From Rhinopithecus roxellana (taxonomy: Eukaryota > Chordata > Mammalia > Primates > Cercopithecidae), in the NCBI RefSeq assembly GCF_007565055.1, contig NC_044565.1:42111711-42175710 (forward strand): a stretch of DNA of 64,000 nt, read 5' to 3'. Position numbers and translations under genes: made by a program. A model generated the notes under the pieces. It saw only the letters and a list, made by a program, of their open reading frames with translations, did no database searches and was not told the DNA's origin. This document shows, one piece after another, positions 45,519 through 56,851 of the stretch; position 1 is the first letter of the stretch; each line of letters opens with the position of its first letter.

Positions 45519-48500
45519 ATTTGTTTCCATTTGTTTGTGTTGTCTGTGATATCTTTCCACAGTGTTTTGTAGTTTTTCTTGTAGAGGTCTTTAACCTCCT
45601 TAATTAGGTGGATTCCAAAGTGCTTATTTATTTGTTTTTTGCGGTTAATGGAAAAAAGTTGAGTTTTTATTTGATTCTCAGCTTGGTTGCCGTTGTGTAT
45701 AGAAGAGCTACTGATTTGTGTACATTAATTTTGTATCCAAAAACTTTGCTGAATTCTATTACCTAGGAGCTTTCTGGAGGAGTCTTTAGGGTTTTCTAGG
45801 TAAACATATCATCCACGAAGAGCAACAGTTTGACTTCCCCTTTACCTATATGGATGCCCTTTATTTCTTTCTCTTGTATGATTGCTTTGGTTAGAACTTC
45901 CAGTATTACGGTGAAGAGGAGTGGTGAGAATGGAAATCCTTGTCTTGTTCCAGTTCTCAGAGGGAATGCTTTCAACTTTTCCCCATTCAGTATTATGTTG
46001 GCTGTGGGTTTGTCATGGAAGGCTCTTATGATATTGAGTTATGTCCCTCTATACCAATATTGCTGAGAATTTTAATTATAAAGGGAGGCTGGATTTTGTC
46101 AAATGTTTTTCCTTCATTTGGGATAATTATGTGATTTTATTTTTTATTCTGTTTATTTGGTGTATCACATTTATTGACTTGCATATGTTAAATCATCCCT
46201 GCATCCTCAGTATGAAACTCACTTGATCATGGTGTAGTATCTTTTTGATATGTTGTTGGATTCGGTTAGCTAGTATTATGCTAAGGATTTTTGCATCTAT
46301 GTTCATCAGGGATATTGGTCTGTAGTTTTCTTTTTTCTTATGTCTTTTCCTAGATTCAGTATTTGGGTGTTACTGGTTTCTTAAAATGATTTAGGGAGGG
46401 TTCCCTCTTTCTCTATCTTGTGTAATAGTGTCAATAGGATTGGTACCAATTCTTTTTTGAATATCTGGTAGAATTCTGCTGTGAATACATCTGGTCCTAG
46501 GCTTTTTTTCATCTTTGGTAGTTTTTAAATTACCATTTCAATCTCGTGCCTTGTTATTGGTCTGTTCAGGGTATCTAATTCTTCCTGATTTAAGCTCAGA
46601 GGGTTGTATCTTTCCAGGAACTTATGCATCTCTTCTAGGTTTTCTAGTTTATGCACATAAAGGTGTCATAGTATCCTTGAATGACCTTTTGTGTTTCTAT
46701 GGTGTCAGTTGTAATATCTCCCATTTTGTTTCTTACTGAGCTTATTTGTATTGTCTCTCTTCTTTTGTTGGTTAATGTTGCTAATGGTCTATCAATTGTA
46801 TTTCTTTTCAAAGAACCAGCTTTTTGTTTTATGTATCTTTTGTATTGTTTATTTTGTTTCAGTGTCATTAATTCTGCTCTGATCTTGGTAATTTTCTTTC
46901 TTCTGATGGTTTTGGGTTTGATTTGTTCTTGTTTCTCTAGTTCCTTGAGGTATAACCTTAGATTGTCTGTGCTCTTTAAGACTTTTCGATGTAGGCATTT
47001 AGGGCTATGAACTTTCCTGTTGGTACTGCCTTTGCTGTATCCCAAAAGTTTTCATATGTTTATTGTCATTATTGTCATGTAGTTTGAGTAATTTCTTTAT
47101 TTCCATTTTGATTTCGTTTTTGACCCAGTGATCATTCAGGAGCAGGTTATTTATGTTTCTTGTATTTGTATGATTTTGAGGGTTCCTTTTAAAGTTGATT
47201 TCCAGTTTTATTCCACTGTGGTCTGAGAGAGTGCTTGATAGAATTTCAATTTTCTTAAGTTTACTGTGGCTTCTTTTGTGGTTAATCATATGGTCTAGCT
47301 TGGAGAAACTTTTATGTACTGTTGAATAGCATGTATGTTCTGGGGTTTTTGGATGGAATGTTCTTTGCATATATATAAAGTCCATTTGTTTCAGGCTATA
47401 GTTTAAATTCATTGTTTCTTTGTTGACTTCTGTATTGATGACCTATCTAGTGCTCTTAGTGTAGTATTGAAGTCTCCCACTATTATTGTGTTGCTGCCTC
47501 TTTCATTTCTTAGATCTAATAGTAATTGTTTTATAAATTTTGGAGCCCCCCTGTTAGGTGCATATATGTTTAGGATTGTGATATTTTCCTGTTGGACAAG
47601 ATATTTTATCATATAATTTTCCTCTTTGTATTTTTTACCTGTTTTTACTTTAAAGTTTGTTTTGTCTGATATAAGGATAGCTACTCCTACTTGGTTTTGG
47701 TGTCCATTTGCATGAAATGTCTTTTTGTACCCCTTTACCTTAAGTTTCTGTGAGTCCTTATGTGTTAGGTTGAGTCTCTTGAAGGCAGCAGATAGTTGGT
47801 TGGCGAATTCTTATCCATTCTGCAATTCTGTATCTTTTAAGTGGAGCATTTATGCCATTTATATTCAACATTGGTATTGAGATGTGAGGTACCATTTAGT
47901 TCGTCATGCTATTTGTTGCCTGTATACTTTGTTTTTTTTTGTTTTTGTTTTTGTTTTTTAGTCGTATTTTTGTTTTATTGGTCCTGTGAGATTTATGCTT
48001 AAAGAGAATCTGTTTTGATGTGTTTCCAGGATTTTTTTTTTTTGCAAGATTTAGAATTCCTTTTAGCAGTTCTTGTAGTGGTGACTTGATAGTGTGAATT
48101 CTCTTATCATTCGTTTTTCTGAAAAAAACTATCTTTCTTTCATAGATGAAGCTTAGTTTGCTGGATACAAAATTCTTGGCTGATAATTGTTTTGTTTGTG
48201 GCTGAAGATAAGGTCCCAGACCCTTGTAGTTTGTAGGATTTCTACTAAGAAATCTGCTGTTAATCTTATAGTTTTTTTTTTTTTTTTTAATAGGTTATCT
48301 GGTACTTTTGTCTCACACCTCTTAAATGTTTTCCTTCATCTTAAATTTAGTTTAACCTGATGAAATGTGCCTAGGTGATGATCATTTTGCTATGAATTTT
48401 TCAGGTGTTTTCTGTGCTTCTTGTAGTTGGATGTCTAAGTTTCTAGCTAGGCCAGGGAAGTTTTCCTCAATTACTCCCCTAAATATGTTTTCCAAACTTT

Positions 48501-48650
48501 TAGATTTCTCTACTTCCTCAGGAACACCAATTATTCTTAGGTTTGGTCATGGAACATAATTCCAGTCTTTTTGAAGACATTGTTTCTATTTTCTTATTCT
48601 TTTTTGTCTTTGTTGAATTGTGTTAATTTGAAGACCTTGTCTTTGAGCTT
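45519..48650 (-). mobile_element. L1 'B', antisense ORF2 (RT, EN) to ORF1
   Basis: Read leftward on the minus strand this runs from ORF1 (about 48650-48000) through the endonuclease (frames 47612-47409 and 47412-47005) into the RT domain (to 45519). The EN part keeps GDFNT and a SDHSGI motif, so the catalytic His motif is present, but frames are broken. Its ORF1 end overlaps the sense piece: 45373-45518 and 48508-48650 are inverted copies of the same ORF1 region, clearly diverged. The order (sense upstream piece, then antisense downstream piece) is not the order made by simple twin priming. Confidence 0.72.
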
Positions 48651-48766
48651 TTTGTATATGCTGTGAGATAAGGGTTCAATTCTGTTCTTTTATATATAGA
48701 TGTCCAGTTTTCCAACTCCATTTATTGAAGGGACTGTCCTTTTTCCATTGCATGTTCTTGGCAGTT

Positions 48767-48919
48767 TTTAGGATTGTGATGTTTTCCTGTTGGACAAGAT
48801 ATTTTATCATATAATTTTCCTCTTTGTATTTTTTTTAACGGTTTTTACTTTAAAGTTTGTTTTGTCTGATATAAGGATAGCTACTCCTACTTGGTTTTGG
48901 TGTCCATTTCCATGAAATG
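48767..48919. repeat. 153-bp copy of 47569-47719
   Basis: TTTAGGATTGTGATGTTTTC through TCCATTTCCATGAAATG repeats the stretch 47569-47719 in direct orientation, about 1.2 kb away, with only a few differences (A/G near the start, a T-run expansion, G/C near the end). In the host L1 'A' it sits between GTTCTTGGCAG and AAATCAATTGACTG, where I expect only about ten bases. It thus looks like a templated insertion. Confidence 0.9.
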
Positions 48920-49037
48920 AAATCAATTGACTGCACACGCATGAGTTCATTTCTGGGCTCTCTATTCAGTTTCATTGTCATTGGTCAGTGTTCCTATTTT
49001 TTGCCAATAGCGTAGTTTTAGTTATTATAGCTTTGAC

Positions 49038-49328
49038 TGGAGGTTGTGGCTTATGTCTATAATCCCAGCACTTTGGGAAGCTGAGGCTGGAAGACTGTTT
49101 GAGCCCAGGAGTTCAAGACTAGCCTGGGCAATATGGCAAAACCTCATCTCTACAAAAAATGAAACAATCAGTTGGGCACAGTGATGTGTGCCTGTGGTCT
49201 CAGGTACTCAGGAGACTGAGGTAGGAGGATCACTTGAACCCAGGAAATTGAGGCCACACTGAGCCATGTGCATGCTACTGCACTCCAGCCTGGGCAACAG
49301 AGAGAGGCACTATTTTAAAACAATAAAA
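49038..49328 (+). mobile_element. AluJ-type SINE
   Basis: The left arm has GTTTGAGCCCAGGAGTTC and AGCCTGGGCAATATGGC, and the right arm GAGGATCACTTGAACCC and TGCTACTGCACTCCAGCC. The linker (CATCTCTACAAAAAATG) favours AluJ. Flanks share a TAGCTTT-type target (near 49023-49037 and again near 49664-49680). Confidence 0.9.
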
Positions 49329-49332
49329 ATAA

Positions 49333-49650
49333 GTCCATGTATGGTGGCTCACACATGTAATCCCAGCACTTTGGGAGGCCTAGGTGGGGGGTCACTGAAG
49401 GTCAGGAGTTCAAGACCAGCCTGGCCAACATGGTGAAACCCCATCTCTACTAAAAATACAAAAATTAGCCAGGAGTGGTAGTGGGGGCCTATAATCCCAG
49501 CTACTTGCAAGGCTGAGGTAGAAGAATCACTTGAACCTGGGAGGCGGAGGTTGCAGTGAGCCAAGATCACACCACTGCACTCCAGCCTGGGTGACAGAGC
49601 AAGACTCCCTCTTCAATAAAAATAAATAAATATATAAATAAAAAATAAAA
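49333..49650 (+). mobile_element. AluS-type SINE directly behind the AluJ
   Basis: GTATGGTGGCTCACACATG to TGACAGAGCAAGACTCCC, then a (AAAT)n-type tail to about 49650. It probably inserted into the A-rich tail of the AluJ, giving a head-to-tail pair. The minus frame here is Alu antisense. Confidence 0.92.
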
Positions 49651-49709
49651 ATAAGATAAATACAAATAATTACTGTAGCTTTTTAGTATAGTTTGAAATC
49701 AGGAATCCT

Positions 49710-50630
49710 GGGAGGGGGCGCCAAGATAGCCAAATAAGAACAGCTCTAGCCTCCACCTCCCAGAGTGAACAACACAGAAGATGGGTGATTTCTGCATTTC
49801 CAACCAAGGTACCAGGTTCATATCACTGGGGCGTGTCAGTTAGTTGGTGCAGGACAGTGGGTGCAGTCCAACGAGTGAGAACCAAAGCAGGGTGAAGCAT
49901 TGCCTCACCCAGGAAGTGCAAGGGGGAATGGAATTCCTTTTCCTAGCCAAGGAAACCGTGACACACAACACCTGGAAAATCAGGTCACTCCCACCCTAAT
50001 ACTGTGCTTTACCAATGGTCTTAGCAAACAGCACACCAGGAGATTATATCCCGTGCCCATCTTGGAGGGTCCCATACCCACAGAGCCTCCCTCATTGGTA
50101 GCACAGCAGTCTGAGATCTAACCGCAAGGCGGCAGCGAGGCTGTGGGATGGGCGCCCGCCATCATTGAGGCTTAAGTAGGTAAACAAAGTGGCTGGGAAG
50201 CTCGAACTGGGTGGAGCCCACCGCAGCTCCAGGAGGCCTGCCTGCCTCTCTAGACTCCTCCTCTGGGGACAGAGCATAGCTAAAAAAAAAAAAAAAAAAA
50301 AAAAAAAGCAGCAGAGACCTCTGCAGATGTAAATGTCCCTGTTTGACAACTTTGAAGAGAATAGTGATTCTCCCAGCAAGAAGTTTGAGATCTGAGAATG
50401 GACAGACTGCCTGCTCAAGTGTGTCCCTGACGCCCGAGTAGCCTAACTGGGAGAGCCTAACTGGGAGTTGCCTAACTGGAGTGGACCTCAAGCAAACTCC
50501 AACAGACCTGTAGCTGAGGGTTCTGACTGTTAGAAGGAAAACTAACAAACAGATAGGACATCCACACCAAAACCCTATCATCATCAAAGACCATCATCAT
50601 CAAAGGTGAAAGGTAGATAAAACCACAAAG
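49710..50630 (+). promoter_or_regulatory. L1P 5' UTR (internal promoter region)
   Basis: In active L1 this region holds a sense RNA polymerase II promoter with a YY1 site near the start and an antisense promoter further in. The YY1 core reads CAAGATAGCC here instead of the usual CAAGATGGCC, which should weaken it. Low CpG content shows long decay. Confidence 0.6.
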
Positions 50631-51649
50631 ATGGGGAAAAAGCAGTGCAGCAAAGCTCAAAATTCAAAAAATTAGAGCACCTCTCCCCCTCCAAAGGAAC
50701 GCAGCTCTTTGCCAGCACAATGGAACAAAGATGGACGGAGAATGACTTTGGCGAGTTGAGAGAAGAAGCCTTCAGTCGATCAAACTTCTCAGAGCTAAAG
50801 GAGGAACTACAAACCCAGCACAAAGAAACTGAAAACCTTGAAAAAAGATTTGATGAATGGATAACTAGAATAACCAATGCAGAGAAGTCCAAAAATGACC
50901 TGATAAAGATGAAAACCGTGACATGAGAACTACGTGACAAATGCACAAGCTTCAGTAACCAACTCGATCAACTGGAAGAAAGAGTATCAGTGATTGAAGA
51001 TCAAATGAATGAAATGAAGTGAGAAGAGAAGTTTAGAGAAAAAAAGAGTAAAAAGAAATGAACAAAGCCTCCAATAAATATGGGACTATGTGAAAAGACC
51101 AAATCTATGTCTGATTGGTGTACCTGAAAGTGATAGGGAGAATGGAACCAAGTTGGAAAACACTCTGCAGGATATCATCCAGGAGAACTTCCCCAACCTA
51201 GCAAGGCAGGCCAATATTCAAATTCAGGAAATACAGAGACTGCCACAAAGATATTGCTCGAGAAGAGCAACTCCAAGACACATAATTATCAGATTCACCA
51301 AAGTTGAAATGAAGGAAAAAATGTTAAGGGCAGCGGAGAGAAAGGTTGGGTTACCCACAGAGGGAAGCCCATCAGCCTAACAGCAGATCTCTTGGCAGAA
51401 ACTCTACGAGCCAGAAGAGAGTGGGGGCCAATATTTGACATTCTTAAAGAAAAGAATTTTCAACCTAGATTTTCATATCCAGCCAAACTAAGTTTCGTAA
51501 ATGAAGGAGAAATAAAATCCTTTACAGACAAGCAAATGCTGAGAGATTTTGTTACCACCAGGCCTGCCCTACAAGAGCTCCTGAAGGAAGCACTAAACAT
51601 GGAAAGGAACAACCAGTACCAGCCATTGCAAAAACATGCCAAAATGTAA
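50631..51649 (+). pseudogene. L1 ORF1 pseudogene (ORF1p RNA-binding chaperone)
   Basis: ORF1p is a trimeric coiled-coil RNA chaperone that coats L1 RNA. The ancestral ATG is at 50631, but a TAG stop appears at codon 15 (AAT TAG for the expected lysine-glutamine pair). Coding resemblance continues in other frames: 50645-50926 (coiled coil, ending at a CGA-to-TGA stop), 51090-51380 (RRM part, with KRPNL and VPESD) and 51392-51649 (C-terminal domain, with REWGP and PAKLSF). At least two frameshifts and three stops are visible. The stop at 51647-51649 keeps its normal place before the spacer. Confidence 0.93.
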
Positions 51650-51712
51650 AGACCATCAATGCTAGGAAGAAACTGCATCAACTAAAGAGCAAAATAACCA
51701 GCTAACATCATA

Positions 51713-54700
51713 ATGACAGGATCAAGTTCACACATAACAATATTAACCTCAAATATAAATGGGTTAAATGGTCCAATTAAAAGACACAGACTGGCAAATT
51801 GGATAAAGAGTCAAGACCCATCAGTTTGCTATATTCAGGAGACCCATCTCATGTGCAGAGACACACATAGGCTCAAAATAAAGGGATGGAGGAAGATCTA
51901 CCAAGCAAATGGAAAACAAAAAAAAAGGCAGGGGTTGCAATCCTAGTCTCTGATAAAATAGACTTTAAACCAACAAAGATCAAAAGAGATAAAGAGGGCC
52001 ATTACATAATGGTAAAGGGATCAATTCAACAAGAAGAGCTAACTATCCTAAATGTATATGCCACCAATACAGGAGCACCCAGATTCTTAAAGCAAGTCCT
52101 TAGAGATTTACAAAGAGACTTAGACTCCCATACAATAATAATGGGAGACTTTAACACCCCACTGTCAACATTAGACAGATCAACAAGACAGAATGTTAAA
52201 AAGGATATCCAGGAATTGAACTCCACTCTGCACCAAGCAGACCTAATAGACATCTACAGAACTCTCCACCCCAAATCAACAGAATATACATTCTTCTCAG
52301 CACCACATCGCACTTATTCCAAAATTGACCACATAGTTGGAAGTAAAGCACTCCTCAGCAAATGTAAAAGAACAGAAAATATAACAAACTGTCTCTCAGA
52401 CAATAGTGCAATCAAACTAGAACTCAGGACTAAGAAACTCAATTAAAACCGCTCAACTACACGGAAACTGAACAACCTGCTCCTGAATGACTGTTGGGTA
52501 CATAACGAAATGAAGGCAGAAATAAAGATGTTCTTTGAAACCAATGAGAACAAAGATACAACATACCAGAATCTCTGGGACACATTTAAAGCAGTGTGTG
52601 GAGGGAATTTTATAGCACTAAATGCTCACAAGAGAAAGCAGGAAAGATCTAAAATTGACACCCTGACATCACAATTAAAAGAACTAGAGAAGCAAGAGCA
52701 AACACATTCAAAAGCTAGCAGAAGGCAAGAAATAACTGAGATCAGAGCAGAACTGAAGGAGATGGAGACACAAAAAAAACCCTTCAAAAAATCAATGAAT
52801 CCAGGAGCTGTTTTTTTGTAAACATCGAAAAAATATTTTTTGTAAATATTCTGTTGATAAAATTGATAGACCTCTAGCAAGACTAATAAAGAAGAAAAGA
52901 GAGAAGAATCAAATAGATGCAATAAAAAATGATAAAGGGGATATGACCACCAACCCCACAGAAATACAAACTACCATCAGAGAATACTATAAACACCTCT
53001 ATGCAAATAAACTAGAAAACCTAGAATACATGGATAAATTCCTGGACACATACACCCTCCCAAGACTAAACCAGGAAGCAGTTGAATCCATAAATAGACC
53101 AATAGCAGACTCTGAAATTGAGGCAATAATTAATAGCCTAACAACCAAAAAAAGTCCAGGATCAGATGGATTCACAGCAGAATTCCACCAGAGGACAAGG
53201 TGGAGCTGGTAGCATTCCTTCTGAAATTATTTCCAATCAATAGAAAAAGAGGGAATCCTCCCTAACTCATTTTATGAGGCCAATATCATCCTGATACCAA
53301 TGCCTGGCAGAGACACAACAAAAAAAGAGAATTTTAGACCAATATCCCTGATGAACATCGATGCAAAAATCCTCAATAAAATACTGGCAAACCGGATTCA
53401 GCAGCACATCCAAAAGCTTATCCACCATGATCAAGTGGGCTTCATCCCTGGGCTGCAAGGCTGGTTCAACATGCAAATCAATAAACGTAATCCAGCATAT
53501 AAATAGAACCACAGACAAAAACCATATGATTATTTTAATAGATGCAGAAAAGGCCTTTGACAAAATTCAACAGCCCTTCATGCTAAAAACTCTCAACAAA
53601 CTAGGTATTGATGGGATGTATCTGAAAATAATAAGAGCTATTTATGACAGACCCACAGCCAGTATCATACTAAAAGGGCAAAAAGTGGAAGCATTGCCTT
53701 AAAAACTGGCACAAGAGAGGGCACTCTCTCACCACTCCTATTAAACATAGTGTTGGAAGTTCTGGCCAGGGCAATCAGGCAAGAGACAGAAATAAAGGGT
53801 ATTCAATTAGGAAAGGAAGAAGTCAAATTGTCCCTATTTGCAGATGACATGATTGTATATTTAGAAAACCCCATCGTCTCAGCTCAAAATCTCCTCAAGC
53901 TGATAAGCAACTTCAGCAGTCTCAGGATACAAAATCAATGTGCAAAAATCACCAGCATTCTTATAAACCAACAACAGACAAACAGAGAGCCAAATTATGA
54001 ATTAACTCCCATTCACAATTGCTTCAAAGAGAATAAAATACCTAGTAATCCAACTTACAAGTGATGTGAAGGACCTCTTCAAGGAGGACTACAAACCACT
54101 GCTCAGTGAAATAAAAGAGGACACAACCAAATGGAAGAACATTCCATGCTCATGGATAGGAAGAATCAATATCGTGAAATTGGCCATACTGACCAAGGTA
54201 ATTTATAGATTCAATGCCATCCCCATTAAGCTACCAATGACTTTCTTCACAGAATTGGAAAAAAGTACTTTAAAGTACACATGGAACCAAAAAAGACCCC
54301 GCATTGCCAAAACAATCCTAAGTCAAAAAAACAAAGCTGGAGACATCACGCTACCTGACTTCAAAGTATGCTACAAGGCTACAGTAACCAAAACAGCATG
54401 GTACTGGTACCAAACAGAGATATAGACCAATGGAACAGAACAGAGCCCTCAGAAATAGTACCACACATCTACAACCAACTGATCTTTGACAAACCTGACA
54501 AAAACAAGAAATGGGGAAAGGATTCCCTATTTAATAAATGGTGCTGGGAAAACTGGCTAGCCATAAGTAGAAAGCTGAAACTGGATCCCTTCCTTACTCC
54601 TTATACAAAAATTAATCCAAGATGGATTAGAGACTTAAATGTTAAACCTAAAACCATAAAAACCCTAGAAGAGAACCTGGGCAATACCATTCAGGACATA

Positions 54701-55558
54701 GGCATGGGCAAGGACTTCATGTCTAAAACACCAAAAGCAATGGCAGCAAAAGCCAAAATTGACAAATAGGATCTAATTAAACTGAAGAGTTTCTGCACAG
54801 CAAAAGAAACTACCATCAGAATGAACAGGTAACCTACAGAATGGGAGAAAATTTTTGCAATCACTCATCTGACAAAGGGCTAATAGCAGAATCTACAAAG
54901 AACTCAAACAAATTTACCAGAAAAAAAGCAACCCCATCAAAAAGTGGGCAAAGGATATGAACAGACACTTCTCAAAAGAAGACATTTGTGCAGCCAACAG
55001 ACACATGAAAAAATGCTCATCATCACTAGCCATAAGAGAAATGCAAATCAAAACCACAATGAGATACCATCTCACACCAGTTAGAATGGCAATCATTAAA
55101 AAGTCAGGAAACAACAGGTGCTGGAGAAGATGTGGAGAAATAGGAACACTTTTACACTGTTGGTGGGACTGTAAACTAATTCAACCATTGTGCAAGACAG
55201 TGTGGCAATTCCTCAACGATCTAGAACTAGAAATACCACTTGACCCAGCCATCCTATTACTGGGTATATACCCAAAGGATTATAAATCATGCTGTTATGA
55301 AGACACATGCACACGTATGTTTATCGTGGCACTATTCACAATAGCAAAGACTTGGAACCAACCCAAATGTCCATCAATGACAGACTGGATTAAGAAAATG
55401 TGGCACATATACACCATGGAATACTATGCAGCCATAAAAAAGGATGAGTTCCTCTCCTTGTAGGGACATGGATACAGCTGGAATCCACCATTCTGAGCAA
55501 ACTATCACAATAACAGAAAACCAAACACCGCATGTTCTCACTCATAGGTGGGCATTGA
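51713..55558 (+). pseudogene. L1 ORF2 pseudogene (endonuclease and reverse transcriptase)
   Basis: ORF2p nicks DNA and reverse-transcribes L1 RNA. The first 78 codons (51713-51946) are open and keep the endonuclease residues Asn14 (in TSNING) and Glu43 (in QETHL). A frameshift follows at a nine-A run near 51918. The next frame (to 52446) keeps GDFNTPL and DRSTRQ, but the catalytic His of the SDHS motif is Asn (SDNS). The RT domain is broken over 52943-54425. Its FADDM motif at 53837-53851 is intact. The C-terminal cysteine region survives in 54957-55463, which ends early at a TAG. Changes of frame between the pieces show it is dead. Confidence 0.94.
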
Positions 55559-55808
55559 ACAATGAGATTACTTGGACACAGGAAGGGGAACATCACACAC
55601 TGGGGCCTATTGTGGGGTAGGGGGAGGGGAGAGGGATAGCATTAGGAGATATACCTAATGTAAATGACGAGTTAATGGGTGCAGCACACCAACATGGCAC
55701 ATGTATACGCATGTAACAAATATGCATGTTGTGCACATGTACTCTAGAACATAAAGTATATTAAATTTTAAAAAATAAAAAATAAATAAAAATAATTAAA
55801 AAAAAAAA

Positions 55809-56851
55809 GAAATCAAGTAGTGTGATGCCTCCAGCTTTGTGCTCTTAGCTTCTGATTGCTTTAGCTATTTGGGGTTTTTTTGCAGTTCCATACAAATTTT
55901 AGGATTTTTTTTCTTTTTCTATAAAAAAAAGATATTGGAATGTTGCTAGTGATTGCATAGAATCTCTAGATCACTTTCAGCACTATGGATATTTTGACAA
56001 TATTAATTATTTTTATCCATGAACACAAGGTATTTTTCCATTTATTTGTGTCTTTAGTTTTTCCCATTGATTTATTTTGAGTGTGCAGGTTTTTCACCTT
56101 CTTTGTTAAATTTATTCTAAGTATGTAATTCTTTTAGCTGTTTTAAATGGGATTGTTCTTTTAATTTCTTTTTCAGATGGTTCATTAATCGTGTATAAAA
56201 ACTCTTCCGATTTTTGTGTGTTTATTTTGTATCCTGCAACTTTACTATATTCATTTATTAGTTCTAACAGTTTTTTGGTGGAGTCTATAGGGTTTTCTCT
56301 ATTATATAATGTCATATCATCGCAAATAATTTCTGAAAGACTGCTCTCTGAAAGTAAACAATTTTGCTCCTTTCTTTGCTATTTGCATGCCTTCTGTTTC
56401 ATTCTCTTGAGTAATTGCTCTGACAAGGGCTCCCAATACTATGTTGAACAGAAGTAGATGGGGTGGGCATCCTTTTCTTGTTCCAGATGTTTAAGGAAAG
56501 ACTTTTCACTGTTGACTTTAATGTTAGCTGTGAACTTTTCAATATGGCCTGTATCGTGTTTAGGTACATTTCTTCAATACATAATTTGGTGACAGTTTTT
56601 ATCACACACAAAAAAATGTTGAATTCTGTCAAATTACCTTTTCTGCACCTAATGAATTGATAATATGGTCTTTGTTTTTCATTTTGTTAATATCATATAT
56701 TGTATGTATTGATTAATGTATGTTGAATCATCCTTCCATCCCAGAGATTAATCTACTTGATATAATGTGTTGGAGAATTCGATGCTAGCAGTTTGCTGAA
56801 GATTTTTCCATCTATCTTCATATCTTCATCAAGGGTATTGGCCACAAGTTT
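55809..56851 (-). mobile_element. Old L1 'A', antisense RT region (third piece)
   Basis: The L1 resumes exactly where it was cut, with GTAGTGTGATGCCTCCAGC, then the antisense RT region. A 68-codon minus frame (56315-56112) encodes RT sequence just past the catalytic loop (IDSTKKLLELINEYSK). It breaks at about 56851 after TATTGGCCACAAG. Confidence 0.8.

Larger units (their letters stand above)
48651..49709 (-). mobile_element. Old L1 'A', antisense ORF2 (second piece), holding a duplication and two Alus
   Basis: TGTATATGCTGTGAGATAAG, CCATTTATTGAAGGGACTG, then after the duplicated block GAAATCAATTGACTGC and TCTGGGCTCTCTATTC. After two Alus the same L1 continues at 49660-49709 with TAGTATAGTTTGAAATCAGG. 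This join is then broken by the full-length L1P. Confidence 0.78.
49710..55808 (+). mobile_element. Full-length L1P (about 6.1 kb), inactive
   Basis: Complete architecture: 5' UTR 49710-50630 starting GGGAGGGGGCGCCAAGATAG, ORF1 remnant 50631-51649, a 63-bp spacer as in active L1, ORF2 remnant 51713-55558, 3' UTR with a GGGGAGGGATAGC-type block, and an A-rich tail to 55808. A run of 27 A at 50281-50307 lies in the 5' UTR. GAAATCAGG (49695-49703) and GAAATCAAG (55809-55817) are the probable target duplication. It sits inside antisense L1 'A'. Age fits an L1PA7-to-PA15 type element. Confidence 0.95.
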
